From: Muribaculaceae bacterium
GTDB lineage: Bacteria > Bacteroidota > Bacteroidia > Bacteroidales > Muribaculaceae
Length of the DNA stretch: 64,000 nucleotides
Direction of reading: 5' to 3'
NCBI GenBank assembly: GCA_017473615.1
Contig: JAFUKL010000002.1
Span: forward strand, 47,471-111,470
Below, one piece after another: positions 24,627 to 33,973 of the stretch. The notes below the pieces were generated by a model. It was not told where the DNA came from. It made no database searches and saw only the letters and a list, made by a program, of their open reading frames with translations. The position numbers and the translations under genes were made by a program. Numbering within the stretch: the first letter of the stretch is position 1; each line of letters starts with the position of its first letter.

Positions 24627-27600
24627 ATGAAGAACATTTGTTTTCAAATGATGAATCGGAAGACATTGATAGTGATGTTGTTGTCGCTATGTATGTCTCT
24701 TCCTGCTTTAGCGCAGAAAATTACTGTAAACGGTACAGTAGTTGATGAATCAGGTGAGACTCTGATCGGAGCCAGTGTCATTGTAAAAGGCACTTCGGTG
24801 GGAGTTGCAACCGATTTCGATGGTAACTTCAGAGTGGAAGCCGCACCCGATGCTACTTTGGTGGTGTCTTATGTAGGCTATGTATCTCAGGAAGTTCCGG
24901 TGGGTGGACGCACTGAAATCAAGATTACGCTTAAAGAAAACAGCGCAGTGCTTGACGAAGTGGTTGCCATCGGTTATGGTACGGTTAAGAAGAATGACGC
25001 AACCGGTTCGGTGTCAACCATCAAACCGAGCGAAATTCAAGCAGGTCTTGCCACTTCGGTACAGGATCTTCTTGTAGGTCAGACACCGGGTGTGGTAGTT
25101 ACCACAAGTGCAGGTCCTGAAGGTAAGGGTAATATCATCATTCGTGGTGGTGCATCGCTAAGCGCAAGCAACGACCCTCTTATCATCTTGGACGGTGTAC
25201 CTTTGTCAAGCGGTGGCGTTGACGGTATGGGTAACCCGTTGTCGATGATTGCTCCCGATAATATCGAGAACATGGTGGTATTGAAAGATGCATCAGCTAC
25301 AGCTATTTATGGTAGCCGTGCGTCAAACGGTGTCATTATCATTACTACCAAGAAAGGTAAGTCAGGCAAGCCGCAGGTAAATTTCACAGCAAATATGTAT
25401 GTAAACACAGCCCGCAAGACTTGGGATATACTTAATGCCGACGAATACCGCGCTATCATGACCGAGTATCACGGTGCTGAAAGCGATGCAGTGAAAGCGA
25501 TGGGTAATTCCAATACCAATTGGCAGGATGAAATCCTCCGCACCACAATATCAAGCGACTACAGCTTGAGCGTAGGCGGTACTGCTGGTATTCTTCCTTA
25601 TCGCGTGTCGGTATCTTACACCAATAATAACGGTATCTTGGATACATCAAAGATGGATCGTCTTACTTTCGGTTTCAATCTTACTCCGGAATTCTTTGAC
25701 GGTAAGTTGAAGGTTCAAGCAAGTGCCGATGGTTATTATATCAAGAACCAATTCGCCGATGAAGCTGCAGTGGGTTCTGCATTGTCAAGCGATCCTACAC
25801 GTTCTGTGTACAACGACTGGGAAACTCAGTCTTACAACCTTTATGGTAAGAGTGCCGACTGGATGTTGTATAACGGATATAACGTGTGGACCAGTGCCGG
25901 AGTGCTTAACAGTAACTCCAATATGAATGCCGTAAGCATGTTGAAAGACCGTAATAATTACGCTAACGTATGGCGCAGCACCGGTAAACTGAATCTTGAC
26001 TATGCTCTTCATTTCTTGCCGGATTTACGCCTTAACTTGACTATGGGTTACGATGCAAGCAATTCTAAGGGACACAATATTGTGGCATTCAATTCACCGC
26101 TTGCATTCAAGAACGCTTATAACGACGGTGCGGGTACAAATTACCGCTACTTCTCACGTAAGTTGAATACTTCTCTTGAATTTTATGCTAACTATAAGAA
26201 GGATTTTGAGGTAATTAAGTCTGACATCGACGTTACCGCAGGTTATTCTTGGCAGCGTGAAACCGCTAACGGAAGCAATAACGGTACAAGATTCACTACT
26301 CACGGTTTCAATGTAATCACTCAGAACGCCGATGGCTCTTACAACCTGATTGCTAATCAGGACTCGGAAGGTCGTGTGGGCAAGTCTTACAGTGATCCGT
26401 ATGTATGGGATAACGGTAACTTGCAGTTGATTTCATTCTTCGGACGTTTGAATTATTCGTTCTTGGATCGCTATTTGTTGACTGTTACAATGCGTAGCGA
26501 TGCTACTTCTCGTTTCAGCGAAGATAATCGTTGGGGTACATTCCCGTCGGTTGCTCTTGCGTGGAAGATTCTTGACGAACCTTGGTTGAAAGGCTTGAAG
26601 GGTGTGATGAACGAGTGGAAACTACGTTTGAGCTGGGGTATCACCGGTCAGCAGGCAGTGGGCGGATATTTCGATTATTTGGCTCGCTACAAAGCATCTC
26701 AGCCACAATCTAACTATCCTGCAATCAACGGTCAGTATGATGATCCTAACAACAGATTCGAGCAAACATTATATCCTGAAGGCTACAACCGTAACTTGAA
26801 GTGGGAGGAAACAACCACTTGGAATGCCGGTTTTGACTTCGGATTCTTGAATAACCGCATCACAGCAGCTGTAGACTACTACTTCCGCGAATCTAAGGAC
26901 TTGTTGAGTACTATCGATGTACCTGCCGGTACAGCAACAACCAACCAGATAGTTCAGAACTTCGGTTCTCTTGAAAACCGCGGTATAGAATTTAATGTTA
27001 CAGCACGTCCTATCGTAAACAAGGATTTGACATGGACTGTTAACTACAACGTTGCATATAACAAGAATGAAATCACTAAGTTGAACAACGACGGTTCTTA
27101 TGTTTACGTAGATGGTAGCGGTATCAGCGGTCCTACAGGTAACAAGGTGCAAGTTCACAAAGTAGGTTATCCGGCTTATTCTTTCTTGCTGTTTGAACAG
27201 GTATATGATGCCAACGGTAATCCTATCGAAGGTGAATATGTCGACCAAAACGGTGACGGACAAATCAATGATGATGACTTGCGTATCCGTTACAGCAGAG
27301 ACCCGAAAGTGACTATGACATTCGGTACTACAGTAAACTGGAAAAACTGGGATTTCGGAATCAACTTGCGTGCAAACTTGGGTAACTATGTTTACAATAA
27401 CGTGCTTTCAAACAACACTACTTTGAACAGTACCTACAAGAATGCTCAGTTGAGCAACTTGGTTAAGAGCGATGTTTATTTCACCGGAGATGTGAATCCT
27501 AACCGTAATCTTTATTTGAGCGACTATTGGCTTGAAAATGCAAGTTTCTTGCGTTGCGACAATATTACCGTAGGTTATACATTCAATGACCTTGCGAAGA

Positions 27601-27752
27601 ATTTCTCAAGATTGCGTATCTACGGTGCTGTTCAGAATCCGTTCGTAATCACCAAGTACAGTGGATTGGATCCTGAAGTATTCGGAGGTGTGGACAACAA
27701 CGTTTATCCGCGCGCTACTACATTCACATTGGGTCTTGTGGCTAACTTCTAA
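24627..27752 (+). CDS. SusC/RagA-type TonB-linked outer-membrane transporter
   Basis: A 1041-aa outer-membrane beta-barrel that imports oligosaccharides with TonB energy. Order: signal peptide (MLLSLCMSLPALA), carboxypeptidase-regulatory-like domain (VNGTVVDESGETLIGASV to ~115), TonB box region, plug domain with the SusC hallmark IIIRGGASLSASNDPLIILDG and DASATAIYGSRASNGVI, then the barrel ending in aromatic Phe (LGLVANF). An ATG eight codons in (MNRKTL) is an alternative start. Codon use is rich in NNC relative to its neighbours, as in highly expressed genes. First gene of a four-gene locus with SusD, SusE- and SusF-like partners. Confidence 0.96.
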   Translation: MKNICFQMMNRKTLIVMLLSLCMSLPALAQKITVNGTVVDESGETLIGASVIVKGTSVGVATDFDGNFRVEAAPDATLVVSYVGYVSQEVPVGGRTEIKITLKENSAVLDEVVAIGYGTVKKNDATGSVSTIKPSEIQAGLATSVQDLLVGQTPGVVVTTSAGPEGKGNIIIRGGASLSASNDPLIILDGVPLSSGGVDGMGNPLSMIAPDNIENMVVLKDASATAIYGSRASNGVIIITTKKGKSGKPQVNFTANMYVNTARKTWDILNADEYRAIMTEYHGAESDAVKAMGNSNTNWQDEILRTTISSDYSLSVGGTAGILPYRVSVSYTNNNGILDTSKMDRLTFGFNLTPEFFDGKLKVQASADGYYIKNQFADEAAVGSALSSDPTRSVYNDWETQSYNLYGKSADWMLYNGYNVWTSAGVLNSNSNMNAVSMLKDRNNYANVWRSTGKLNLDYALHFLPDLRLNLTMGYDASNSKGHNIVAFNSPLAFKNAYNDGAGTNYRYFSRKLNTSLEFYANYKKDFEVIKSDIDVTAGYSWQRETANGSNNGTRFTTHGFNVITQNADGSYNLIANQDSEGRVGKSYSDPYVWDNGNLQLISFFGRLNYSFLDRYLLTVTMRSDATSRFSEDNRWGTFPSVALAWKILDEPWLKGLKGVMNEWKLRLSWGITGQQAVGGYFDYLARYKASQPQSNYPAINGQYDDPNNRFEQTLYPEGYNRNLKWEETTTWNAGFDFGFLNNRITAAVDYYFRESKDLLSTIDVPAGTATTNQIVQNFGSLENRGIEFNVTARPIVNKDLTWTVNYNVAYNKNEITKLNNDGSYVYVDGSGISGPTGNKVQVHKVGYPAYSFLLFEQVYDANGNPIEGEYVDQNGDGQINDDDLRIRYSRDPKVTMTFGTTVNWKNWDFGINLRANLGNYVYNNVLSNNTTLNSTYKNAQLSNLVKSDVYFTGDVNPNRNLYLSDYWLENASFLRCDNITVGYTFNDLAKNFSRLRIYGAVQNPFVITKYSGLDPEVFGGVDNNVYPRATTFTLGLVANF

Positions 27753-27782
27753 TATCTTATCAACATAAAAAAGAAAAGAATA

Positions 27783-29444
27783 ATGAAATCATATATTAAT
27801 AAATCACTTTTAGCTCTTGCTTTGGCATTCTCTTTGGGAATGACTACATCATGTACCGGTGATTTGGATCAGGTTCCTGAAGATCCTAATGTTACCACTG
27901 CACCGCAGTTTGATGCAGAGCAAGTGCGTCAGGCTTTGGCTAAATGCTATGCTGTATTAGGTGTGTCAGGTCAGGACGGACCGGGCAGTTCCGATATAAA
28001 GGGTCTTGATAACGGTACAGGTCAGTATATGCGTGCATTGGCTATGATGAACGAGTATCCTACCGATGAGTTGATGTGGATCTACAAGGATGCCGGTGTG
28101 GTTGACCTTGTAACCAATACATGGGGTAAGGATAACGTGAATATTTTCGGTACTTACAATCGATTGTATGTGCATATCGCTATTTGTAACGACTTTATCC
28201 GCGTAATCGATGGCGGTTGCCCGGGTGAACCTGCCGATCTTGCACAGTATCGCTTGGAGGCTCGCGCTCTACGTGCGTTAAGCTACTATTGGGTGATAGA
28301 CGTGTTCGGTCAGGGAAGTTTTGTCGACGAAAACACTTCAGGTAATCCTAAACAGTGGTCACGCATAGACTTGTTCAACTGGCTTGAATCTGAATTGAAG
28401 GATATTATTGCCAACTATTCTACAGCAACTCCGGTTTACGGTCGTGTGGGAGTGGACGGAGTGCGTGCGCTTCTTGCCCGCTTGTATTTGAATGCAAAGG
28501 TTTATACCGGTGAAGAACGATATGCCGATTGTCAGGCTCAATGTGAGGAGATAATCAAGAATCACAAGGACGGATTGAACGGTTCGGGTCTTGTTCCTCA
28601 TTACATGTATGTGTTCTGCGGTGATAATGACGAATATCTGCCCGGTGGTGGCGGAGTGAATGAAATCCTTTGGGGTGTGCCTCTTGATAGTGAATATGCT
28701 CAATCATACGGTGTAACAACATTCTTGTCGGCTGCATCAATAAGTAACTTGACATGGCAGGATAATAATGCTTACATGAACCAGCTTGATTACGGAATGG
28801 GTGCTCAATGGGGATGTATGCATGCACGCAAAGAATTCTCCGATAAGTTCACCGAAGGTGACGCTCGTTGGTCTATGTGGTGTAAAGAAGATAACGGTTT
28901 CATTCGCGAAAATACCGATTTCTCTACATTTACCAATGGTTATGGTGTGGTTAAGTTTACCAATTTGCTAAAGGGTGTAAACGGTGAATGGAGTCCTGCC
29001 AACGGCGGAATCTACAGCGCAGATCCTGAAAATCCTACAGCAGCACGTTCAGAGGCTTTCTCTGATTCCGACTATCCGGTATTCCGTCTTGCCGACGTGT
29101 ACTTGATGTACGCTGAATGTAATATCGTAGGTAATGTGGGCGACGCTGCCAAGGCTCGCACTTATGTGAATTATGTGCGCGAGCGTGCAGGTGTTCCTGC
29201 TTGGTCTCCTGAGGATATGACAAGTGATAATATTCTTGATGAGCGTTGCCGCGAAATGTATTGGGAAAATACCCGTCGTTCCGACTTGATTCGTTTTGAC
29301 AAGTTTACCGGCAGCAATTACCTATGGTCTTGGAAGAACAATATCCTTGAAGGTGGTTCTATACCTGAACACATGAAATTGTTCCCGATACCGTCAAGCG
29401 TTATCACTGCACAGCCTGAATTTAATCAGAATCCGGGTTATTAA
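27783..29444 (+). CDS. SusD/RagB-type nutrient-binding outer-membrane lipoprotein
   Basis: A 553-aa lipoprotein with lipobox MTTSC, the lid of the SusC channel on the cell surface. It has the SusD pattern: NTWGKDNVNIFGTYNRLYVHIAICNDFI, a TPR-like EARALRALSYYWVIDVFG block, GVRALLARLYLNAKVYTGEERY, and the conserved C-terminal FRLADVYLMYAECN, LDERCREMYWENTRRSDLIRF and ending LFPIPSSVI. It binds glycan, but the specificity is not readable. It starts 30 bp after the SusC-like gene. Confidence 0.95.
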   Translation: MKSYINKSLLALALAFSLGMTTSCTGDLDQVPEDPNVTTAPQFDAEQVRQALAKCYAVLGVSGQDGPGSSDIKGLDNGTGQYMRALAMMNEYPTDELMWIYKDAGVVDLVTNTWGKDNVNIFGTYNRLYVHIAICNDFIRVIDGGCPGEPADLAQYRLEARALRALSYYWVIDVFGQGSFVDENTSGNPKQWSRIDLFNWLESELKDIIANYSTATPVYGRVGVDGVRALLARLYLNAKVYTGEERYADCQAQCEEIIKNHKDGLNGSGLVPHYMYVFCGDNDEYLPGGGGVNEILWGVPLDSEYAQSYGVTTFLSAASISNLTWQDNNAYMNQLDYGMGAQWGCMHARKEFSDKFTEGDARWSMWCKEDNGFIRENTDFSTFTNGYGVVKFTNLLKGVNGEWSPANGGIYSADPENPTAARSEAFSDSDYPVFRLADVYLMYAECNIVGNVGDAAKARTYVNYVRERAGVPAWSPEDMTSDNILDERCREMYWENTRRSDLIRFDKFTGSNYLWSWKNNILEGGSIPEHMKLFPIPSSVITAQPEFNQNPGY

Positions 29445-29476
29445 TGAGATTTCTTAACTGATAAAAAAGGAATAAC

Positions 29477-30748
29477 ATGAAAAAATTGAATTATATATTT
29501 TTCACTCTTCTTGCATTGCTTTTCACAGTGTCTTGTGAAGAACCGCAAGATGAGAATCCGGTATATCAGAATCCGGCAGCAAGCTTTAATCTGAATGTAC
29601 CCACTATGGCAAGTCATCATATCGACTTGACACCGGAAATGCAATTTAAGTTGTCTTGGTCTCAACCTGACTACGGATATGCAGCATCGGTGAATTATAC
29701 TGTACAAGTGTCTCTTACCGAGGATTTCGCCGAATTTGTCGATGTGAATGAAACTCCGGTAAACATCGTAAATACAGTGATTACAGGTGAAGAACTCTCT
29801 ACTGCGCTGTTTGACTTGATAGGCGTTGAAGATGAGGCTGAATACAACGCACTTCCTGCAAGTACATTGTATGTGCGTGTGAAAGCTGTGTTGTCTACAT
29901 TACCCGAGAGCGAAACATACTCTAACGTAGTTGTGTTTAACTCGGTTAAGGGATATTTCACTCTCAAATTGCCGGGATTCATCTATTTGGTAGGTGCACC
30001 TTCAGGCTGGACAGAGCCGGTTGAAAGCAATGCCGCTCACTATGAAAACTGGAAATTGTATGAAAGCTCTACTGCTATAGGCAGCAAAATCTATTCAGGA
30101 GTATTTGACATACCTGAAGGTTCTGCACAATTCCGTTTCTATACAGCGTTGACCGGTTGGGGCAATAATGGAGAACTTCCTGCTGTGGGTGTCAGACCTG
30201 ATGACGGTGACAATGTGGATGTGGTAATGACCGACGGCGTATTTGAAGGTTCTGCGGTGTATGGTAAAGGAAACTGGCAGATTACCAACTGGGCAGGCGG
30301 TTCCATGAAGATTACCGTAAACATGTCAGATCCGGGTAATATTACAGTTAAATTTGAAGCCGGCGGTGTAGATACAAATGGTAAAGCATTTATCTTCCTT
30401 GTGGGTGCTCCTTCAGGCTGGACAGAACCGAGTGAAAGTAATACTACTCACTATGAGGATTACAAGTTGTATGACTTGGGCGATAACGGTGTATATACAG
30501 GAACATTTAATATAGATGCCGGCAGCTTTGAGTTCCGTTTCTATACAGCATTGACAGGTTGGGAAACAGACTCTTATGGTGCAGGTGAGGCTGATGAAAG
30601 TACCGAAATCACATTCAGTGCCGATGGTACCTACAAAGGTGCTGCAATGGCAGGCAAGGGCAAATGGAAAGTTGCCGACTGGCAGGGCGGTAAAGTTGAA
30701 ATCGCTGTGGATATGGTAAGTAATACAGTAAAATTCACTAAAAAATAA
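29477..30748 (+). CDS. SusE-like surface glycan-binding lipoprotein with duplicated module
   Basis: A 423-aa lipoprotein with lipobox TVSC (Cys20). Residues ~35-160 are a SusE-type N-terminal Ig-like domain (QFKLSWSQPDYGYAASVNYTVQVS). Two successive binding modules of about 120 residues follow. Each opens with VGAPSGWTEP (168-181 and 306-318), and they share HYE..KLY and FRFYTALTGW. In the Sus system SusE and SusF are tandem carbohydrate-binding proteins that hold starch on the surface; whether this one binds alpha-glucan is unproven. 32 bp separate it from the SusD-like gene. Confidence 0.88.
   Translation: MKKLNYIFFTLLALLFTVSCEEPQDENPVYQNPAASFNLNVPTMASHHIDLTPEMQFKLSWSQPDYGYAASVNYTVQVSLTEDFAEFVDVNETPVNIVNTVITGEELSTALFDLIGVEDEAEYNALPASTLYVRVKAVLSTLPESETYSNVVVFNSVKGYFTLKLPGFIYLVGAPSGWTEPVESNAAHYENWKLYESSTAIGSKIYSGVFDIPEGSAQFRFYTALTGWGNNGELPAVGVRPDDGDNVDVVMTDGVFEGSAVYGKGNWQITNWAGGSMKITVNMSDPGNITVKFEAGGVDTNGKAFIFLVGAPSGWTEPSESNTTHYEDYKLYDLGDNGVYTGTFNIDAGSFEFRFYTALTGWETDSYGAGEADESTEITFSADGTYKGAAMAGKGKWKVADWQGGKVEIAVDMVSNTVKFTKK
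29978..30745 (+). repeat. Intragenic tandem duplication in the SusE-like gene
   Basis: Two module copies, about 29978-30361 and 30392-30745. They are still alike at DNA level (a shared 17-mer at the SGWT segment and a long match around FRFYTALTGW), suggesting a fairly recent duplication. Confidence 0.7.
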
Positions 30749-30759
30749 ATTGGAATTAT

Positions 30760-32229
30760 ATGAAGAAGTTAAATATATTCTTGATGATGGTTCTTGCCTT
30801 ATGCTTTACTTCTTGTGAAGATGAATGGGTTGAAGCAAAACCGTTGACGAGCGAGCAAGAAACCGTATTCCGTGGTGAGAATTTTGTGGTAGGAAACGGA
30901 GACTTGAGCGGGGAAATAGTGCTTTTGGCTGAAAATGCCGAAACGGTGCTTACTGTTGCTGAATTTGTAAGCGCAGACAGTATGCCTGCTGAAGCCACAG
31001 TGGAATTTAGCATGCAGATGGCGAAGAACGAGGATTTCTCTGACGCTGTAGATGTGCCTGTGGAAAATGCAGGTAATGCAGCTACTGCAAAAACAAGTGA
31101 TTTGCAGGAAGCTTACGTTAAAGTACAAGGTAAGAATCCTGAGGCTCGCATGGTGTATGTGCGTTACGCTGCATACGTTATTACTCCGGAATATAAGGTT
31201 AAGGTGCGTGTGAATGGTGACGAAACCTATTTCGCTACCACTTCTGTAACAGTAACTCCTTATGATCCGGGCTTCCGCATGGAACCGGCTTACTATCTTG
31301 TGTGGAGCGATGATCCTGAAACTCTTTCTTTGAACAATCCTGATCGCGTATGGCAGTTTGAACATTCCGAAAAAGATGTTTATGACGATACCAAGTTCTA
31401 TTTGATATTCGATATCCCTGAAGCAGCTGCAGGCTCATTCTATTGGATGGTTGTTCCTCAATCTTTGAAGGATGCCGGAACGCTTGAAGGAGCATACGGT
31501 GCTGAAGAAGGTTTCGAGTATGAATTGAACGGACCTCTGTATGCAAATACAAATGAGGATTATCCTGCTATTGCGGTTTGCACAGAAGAGACCGGCAAGT
31601 ATCAATTCACCGTGGATATGTATACCAAGGTTGAAGAAGAAGTGTATGCTAATTATGCTATAACTCCGGCATTTGACTATATGTATACTCCGGGTGTATC
31701 CAACGGATGGGTACCGGAAGCGTCCAACATGCTTGGTACTACCGACTATAAGACATATCAGGGTATGATTTATTTGGCTGGTGATTTCAAATTCACAAAT
31801 GCTCCTGACTGGAATCATACTAATTACGGTCAAGGTGGCAAGGATGGTGAAATTTCGGCTACAGGCGGAAATATCGCAGGGCCTACAGGTATCTTCTGGT
31901 GTTCTTTAAGTCTTCCTGACTTGACTTATACGCTCACTGAAATCACTACTATGGGTATCATAGGTAGTGCAACACCGGGTGGCTGGGATGCATCTACAGC
32001 ATTGACTTTGGTTGAAGAAGGCTCAATTGCTATCAAGTATGCAGGAGAAGTGACTTTGACCGATGGCGAAATCAAGTTCCGTGCTAATGACGCATGGGAT
32101 GTCAATTTCGGTGGCTCTTTGGAAGAACTTACTTACAATGCAGGTAATATTACCGTTACAGCAGGAACTTATGATATATTGCTTGATATGTCATCACTTC
32201 CTTACACTTGTACTTTGACAAGGAAATAA
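30760..32229 (+). CDS. SusF/SusE-like surface lipoprotein
   Basis: A 489-aa lipoprotein with lipobox LCFTSC (Cys about 19). An N-terminal Ig-like region (up to ~170; TVEFSMQMAKNEDFSDAV, MVYVRYAAYV) precedes a middle domain and C-terminal SusE/SusF-type modules. The first has YTPGVSNGWVPEASNMLGTTDYKTYQGMIYLAGDFKFT and the second MGIIGSATPGGWDASTALTL. Aromatic residues in those loops suit stacking against sugar. It starts 12 bp after the SusE-like gene and ends the locus before a terminator. The glycan is unknown. Confidence 0.85.
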   Translation: MKKLNIFLMMVLALCFTSCEDEWVEAKPLTSEQETVFRGENFVVGNGDLSGEIVLLAENAETVLTVAEFVSADSMPAEATVEFSMQMAKNEDFSDAVDVPVENAGNAATAKTSDLQEAYVKVQGKNPEARMVYVRYAAYVITPEYKVKVRVNGDETYFATTSVTVTPYDPGFRMEPAYYLVWSDDPETLSLNNPDRVWQFEHSEKDVYDDTKFYLIFDIPEAAAGSFYWMVVPQSLKDAGTLEGAYGAEEGFEYELNGPLYANTNEDYPAIAVCTEETGKYQFTVDMYTKVEEEVYANYAITPAFDYMYTPGVSNGWVPEASNMLGTTDYKTYQGMIYLAGDFKFTNAPDWNHTNYGQGGKDGEISATGGNIAGPTGIFWCSLSLPDLTYTLTEITTMGIIGSATPGGWDASTALTLVEEGSIAIKYAGEVTLTDGEIKFRANDAWDVNFGGSLEELTYNAGNITVTAGTYDILLDMSSLPYTCTLTRK

Positions 32230-32251
32230 TCTTATAACGATTATAACGAGA

Positions 32252-32288
32252 AATGGCGAGGTTGATAAAGACCCCGCCATTTTTTTTA
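32252..32288 (+). terminator. Rho-independent terminator of the SusC-D-E-F-like locus
   Basis: An 11-bp stem, AATGGCGAGGT (32252-32262) / ACCCCGCCATT (32271-32281), with one A-C mismatch, followed by seven or more T. Confidence 0.88.
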
Positions 32289-32370
32289 TATATTTAAAAA
32301 CCATGAAATGAAAATATTCGGGTAGTTGTGCGTTAGGTAAATAAAAATGCGTATATTTACGATAGATTAA

Positions 32371-33960
32371 ATGCAAAGGGTTATGGATATTATATTGCCT
32401 GATAGAATCGATGGAGTTCCTGCACGGGTCTTGGAGAATGTGCGGCAAGTGACTATTATAGGGGCAAACGGTTCTGGAAAAACACGTTTTGCCCATTGGT
32501 TGGTGGGCAAATACGGAGATAAAGCTTATCGTATATCGGCATTGAAGGCTCTGTTCCCGGCTACCGAGCGAAACGAACTTGACGGCTCTATCGACAGACA
32601 GTATGAGGAAGCTACGGCATCCTCCCCCTATTATAAGAATGATTCCGCCACGGAATTTCAGCGGCTTATATTCCTGCTCTTGCATGATGAATTCATGGAT
32701 TTGCTTAGGTATAAGGCATTATTGAAACTGGATTCGGCAGCATCAAATGAGCAATTACCCGTGACAAAGTTTGACCAAGTGGCGCGCATGTGGCAGGAAG
32801 TATTTCCAAATAACAGGATAATGCGCGACGGCGGTAAAATGATCTTTACCAATGAAAAGACTGAAGAAACTTTCACTGAGATAAAACTGAGCGATGGCGA
32901 GAAGGCTGTGCTGTATTATATTGCTGCCGTGCTTTATGCCAAACAGGATGCCATAATATTTGTCGATGACCCGGAAATATATATTCACCACTCTATTATG
33001 CAGGCTTTGTGGAATGTGATAGAGGAAATGCGCCCCGATTGTACATTTATCTACAACACGCATGACATAGACTTTGTATCGTCACGAACAGAAAACGTGT
33101 GCGTGTGGGTGCGTAACTATGACTTGCTGCGCAACGCTTGGGATTATGAGATAGTGGATGCCGGCGGTACTTTGTCCGATGAATTGTATTTCGACCTGCT
33201 CGGCAGCAGAAAACCAATCCTGTTCGTTGAAGGGGATGCATCGCATAGCATCGATTCTAAATTGTATTCGTTGATATTCACTGAATACACTGTGAAGCCG
33301 CTTGGAAGTTGTAATAAGGTGATAGAATCCACCCGGGCTTTTAATGACCTGAAGAACTTCCATCATCTCGACAGTCATGGAATAGTGGATAGAGACAGGC
33401 GCAGCGATAAAGAAGTGCAGTACCTTCGTGACAAGAAAATATTGGTGCCTAACGTAGCTGAGATTGAAAACATCCTTATGTTGGAAGGTGTGATTAGGGC
33501 AGTGGCGCGTAGTCGTAAAAAAGATGAACAATACGTAATACTGAAAGTGAAAAGTGCGGTAATGAAGATGTTTAAGTCGGATTTACGCAAGCAGGCACTT
33601 GAGCATGTGCGTCATCGCATGAAACGTATGGCGGGAGTGTGTATCGATCGTCGTTTTCAAGATATAGGTTCTTTGGAAGACCATATCAATGACTTGCTTA
33701 ACGAGCTTAATCCTCGTGCTGTATATGAAGAACTATGCAGGGATTTTCATAGATATGTGGCGACCAATGACTATGATGCTGTCTTAAAAGTATATAACGA
33801 GAAATCAATGCTTGTCAACAGCAATGTTGCCGCATTATGCGGATTGGGCAACAAAGACGCTTATATCCGTGCCGTTCTCCATATACTGAAAGGAGACAGC
33901 AAGGAGGCTCAGGCTATCCGCAAGGCGATAAAGCAGTGTTTTGGTATCAGTTTGCAGTGA
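32371..33960 (+). CDS. Fused ABC-type ATPase and DUF4435 (TOPRIM-like) protein
   Basis: A 529-aa protein in two parts. Residues 1-270 form an ABC/SMC-like ATPase: Walker A GANGSGKT (31-38), signature-like LSDGEKA (173-179), Walker B IIFVDDPE (195-202) and switch His in NTHD (229-232). Residues ~280-529 match DUF4435, with TOPRIM-like acidic residues: Glu287 in LFVEGD, Asp340/Asp342 in IVDRDRR and Glu364/Glu366 in AEIEN. OLD nucleases and the PARIS anti-phage system (AriA ATPase plus AriB DUF4435 TOPRIM) share this pairing. It may instead be a housekeeping Bacteroidales gene, as flanking genes are all metabolic. The ATPase part is short. Defence is a hypothesis. Confidence 0.8.
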   Translation: MQRVMDIILPDRIDGVPARVLENVRQVTIIGANGSGKTRFAHWLVGKYGDKAYRISALKALFPATERNELDGSIDRQYEEATASSPYYKNDSATEFQRLIFLLLHDEFMDLLRYKALLKLDSAASNEQLPVTKFDQVARMWQEVFPNNRIMRDGGKMIFTNEKTEETFTEIKLSDGEKAVLYYIAAVLYAKQDAIIFVDDPEIYIHHSIMQALWNVIEEMRPDCTFIYNTHDIDFVSSRTENVCVWVRNYDLLRNAWDYEIVDAGGTLSDELYFDLLGSRKPILFVEGDASHSIDSKLYSLIFTEYTVKPLGSCNKVIESTRAFNDLKNFHHLDSHGIVDRDRRSDKEVQYLRDKKILVPNVAEIENILMLEGVIRAVARSRKKDEQYVILKVKSAVMKMFKSDLRKQALEHVRHRMKRMAGVCIDRRFQDIGSLEDHINDLLNELNPRAVYEELCRDFHRYVATNDYDAVLKVYNEKSMLVNSNVAALCGLGNKDAYIRAVLHILKGDSKEAQAIRKAIKQCFGISLQ

Positions 33961-33973
33961 TTAGTAGAAAAAT

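Noticed and set aside
32371-33960. A confirmed PARIS defence system
   Set aside because: Only the domain pairing supports it; the flanking genes are metabolic and no defence island is visible, so it is kept as a hypothesis.
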